Assembly: GCF_000373985.1 (NCBI RefSeq)
Contig: NZ_KB893092.1
Location: 1 to 33,665, forward strand
Reading direction: 5' to 3'
Origin: Desulfobacter curvatus DSM 3379
GTDB taxonomy: Bacteria > Desulfobacterota > Desulfobacteria > Desulfobacterales > Desulfobacteraceae
Length of the DNA stretch: 33,665 nucleotides
Each line of letters starts with the position of its first letter. Within the stretch, counting starts at the first letter, position 1. Position numbers and translations under genes: made by a program. The notes beneath the pieces are model-generated. The model had not been told where the DNA came from and did no database searches. It saw nothing but the letters and a program-made list of their open reading frames with translations. Below are positions 33,187 through 33,665 of the stretch, in pieces.

Positions 33187-33382
33187 TTAACGTAAACATA
33201 TCAAAGCGGCAGCAAATCGAACAAAATACATATAATTTTTTGCCCATTTTTCAAACCGTGAGAAAATCCGACGGAATTGTTTCAGCTTGCCAATAAAACG
33301 CTCGATAAGATTGCGTTCTTTATAGATATGCTTATCATATTCCCGAGGTACCTTTCGGTTTGATTTGGGGGAATAACCCGGA
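33187..33382 (-). pseudogene. IS5-family transposase, 3' fragment
   Basis: The minus strand encodes the last 60 or so residues of an IS5-family (IS427-like) DDE transposase. The frame reads SPKSNRKVPREYDKHIYKER, then NLIERFIGKLKQFRRIFSRFE, then FVRFAAALICLR and a stop. The conserved RNLIERF...KLK segment carries the catalytic glutamate. The frame breaks at about 33383, where an IS21-type end starts with TGGCCAC. The 5' part is therefore missing or lies beyond the window. Confidence 0.85.
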
Positions 33383-33665
33383 TGGCCACTTTAAAATCCC
33401 CCACCCGTGGCCGGGTCAAAATCCCCCGGCGGCAGAATATTGAGATCTAAGTTATTCTCTTAATATCTTCCATTTTTTCCTTTTTTCATCCCTCCCTATT
33501 GTCGCGCAGCTGAGAGAGCCGGTTGGCAGCCTCTTTGAGTCGGTAACTCTTCCCTTCAAATTTCAGCAGATGACCATGGTGAAGCAACCGGTCCAGTATG
33601 GCCGATGATGCGGCATTGTCTTTGAGAAGCAGGCCCCAGTCTTCAATGGGGCGATTTGAAGTGAT
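33383..33665 (-). mobile_element. IS21-family element, one end
   Basis: The end begins TGGCCACTTTAAAATCCCCC at 33383, with AAAATCCCCC repeated at 33393-33402 and 33418-33427. Multiple short repeats near the ends are typical of IS21. The istB gene end follows at 33486. The element continues past the window and has inserted in the IS5-type transposase. Confidence 0.75.
33486..33665 (-). CDS. istB: IS21 transposition helper ATPase IstB (partial)
   Basis: The last 59 residues of IstB, an AAA+ protein that helps the IstA transposase choose targets. The frame contains ITSNRPIEDWG, then SSAILDRLLHHGHLLKFEGKS, then YRLKEAANRLSQL and a TGA stop. The SNRP motif (sensor 1 region) and LDR..HHGH are highly typical. 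The rest lies outside the window to the right. Confidence 0.92.
   Translation of the reverse strand: MTSNRPIEDWGLLLKDNAASSAILDRLLHHGHLLKFEGKSYRLKEAANRLSQLRDNREG

Noticed and set aside
32998..33195. 65-codon plus-strand open frame before the IS remnants
   Set aside because: No ribosome binding site, overlaps the end of the IS5-type transposase fragment on the other strand, no recognisable family.
32698..33665. tRNA-Ser as attachment site of a genomic island
   Set aside because: No integrase gene and no repeat of the tRNA 3' end within the window.
1..33665. CRISPR array, toxin-antitoxin pair, phage or defence system
   Set aside because: No regularly spaced direct repeats and no recognisable genes of these classes were found on either strand.

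Overview
The window is a gene-dense stretch of bacterial chromosome dominated by housekeeping genes, with one insertion-sequence patch at the right edge. Gene content suggests an anaerobic Gram-negative of the Desulfobacterota, most likely Desulfobacteraceae-like (inference only): a complete Tol-Pal system, HflK/HflC, FolE2 instead of FolE, a DsrE-family protein, a CstB-like persulfide dioxygenase/rhodanese, CheX, PilZ, a bactofilin and a bS22-type mini ribosomal protein. Several genes appear to use TTG or GTG starts.

Layout. 1-6684 (minus strand): a tight housekeeping cluster transcribed lon > tsaB > psd > greA > rpoZ > ttcA-like > folE2 > small unknown protein. 7019-7804 (plus): prepilin peptidase. 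7910-8269 (minus): DsrE-family protein. 8270-8800: a long non-coding stretch with a strong hairpin. 8801-10974 (plus): peroxiredoxin and CstB-like protein. 11053-11532 (minus): CheX. 11729-13012 (plus): HU and a PilZ protein. 12996-14429 (minus): exonuclease I. 14535-15388 (minus): rplM-rpsI with a clear terminator. 15461-18158 (minus): bactofilin, membrane protein and Csd6-like L,D-transpeptidase. 18159-20332 (minus): ruvC-ruvA-ruvB. 20351-25528 (minus): tolQ-tolR-tolA-tolB-pal-cpoB. 25868-28241 (minus): fmdB-like, groS, groL. 28384-28896 (minus): an unrecognised HELVH protein. 29009-29104 (plus): bS22. 29216-31278 (minus): hflK-hflC. 31630-32659 (plus): DUF721/DciA-like protein and TrmN6-like methyltransferase. 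32698-32789: tRNA-Ser(GGA). 33187-33665: an IS5-type transposase fragment interrupted by an IS21-type element whose istB end is visible.

How they work together. The left cluster mixes proteolysis (Lon), tRNA modification (TsaB, TtcA-like), lipid synthesis (Psd), transcription factors (GreA, omega) and pterin synthesis (FolE2). The Tol-Pal genes run directly into ruvCAB, then into a possible cell-shape module (L,D-transpeptidase, membrane protein, bactofilin), then ribosomal proteins. The peroxiredoxin and the CstB-like protein are consecutive, with the DsrE protein close by, which suggests local handling of peroxide and reactive sulfur.

Non-coding structure is the least explained part. There are two copies of a palindromic MITE-like repeat (7804-7878, 25595-25721), two copies of a 55-bp interspersed repeat each preceded by a hairpin (21997-22051, 31448-31501), and several long inverted repeats at gene ends (8494-8531, 11008-11060, 12008-12098). 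I found no CRISPR array, phage or obvious defence system, and no clearly new multi-gene system. The most interesting leads are the bactofilin/L,D-transpeptidase cluster, the mini ribosomal protein and the repeat families.
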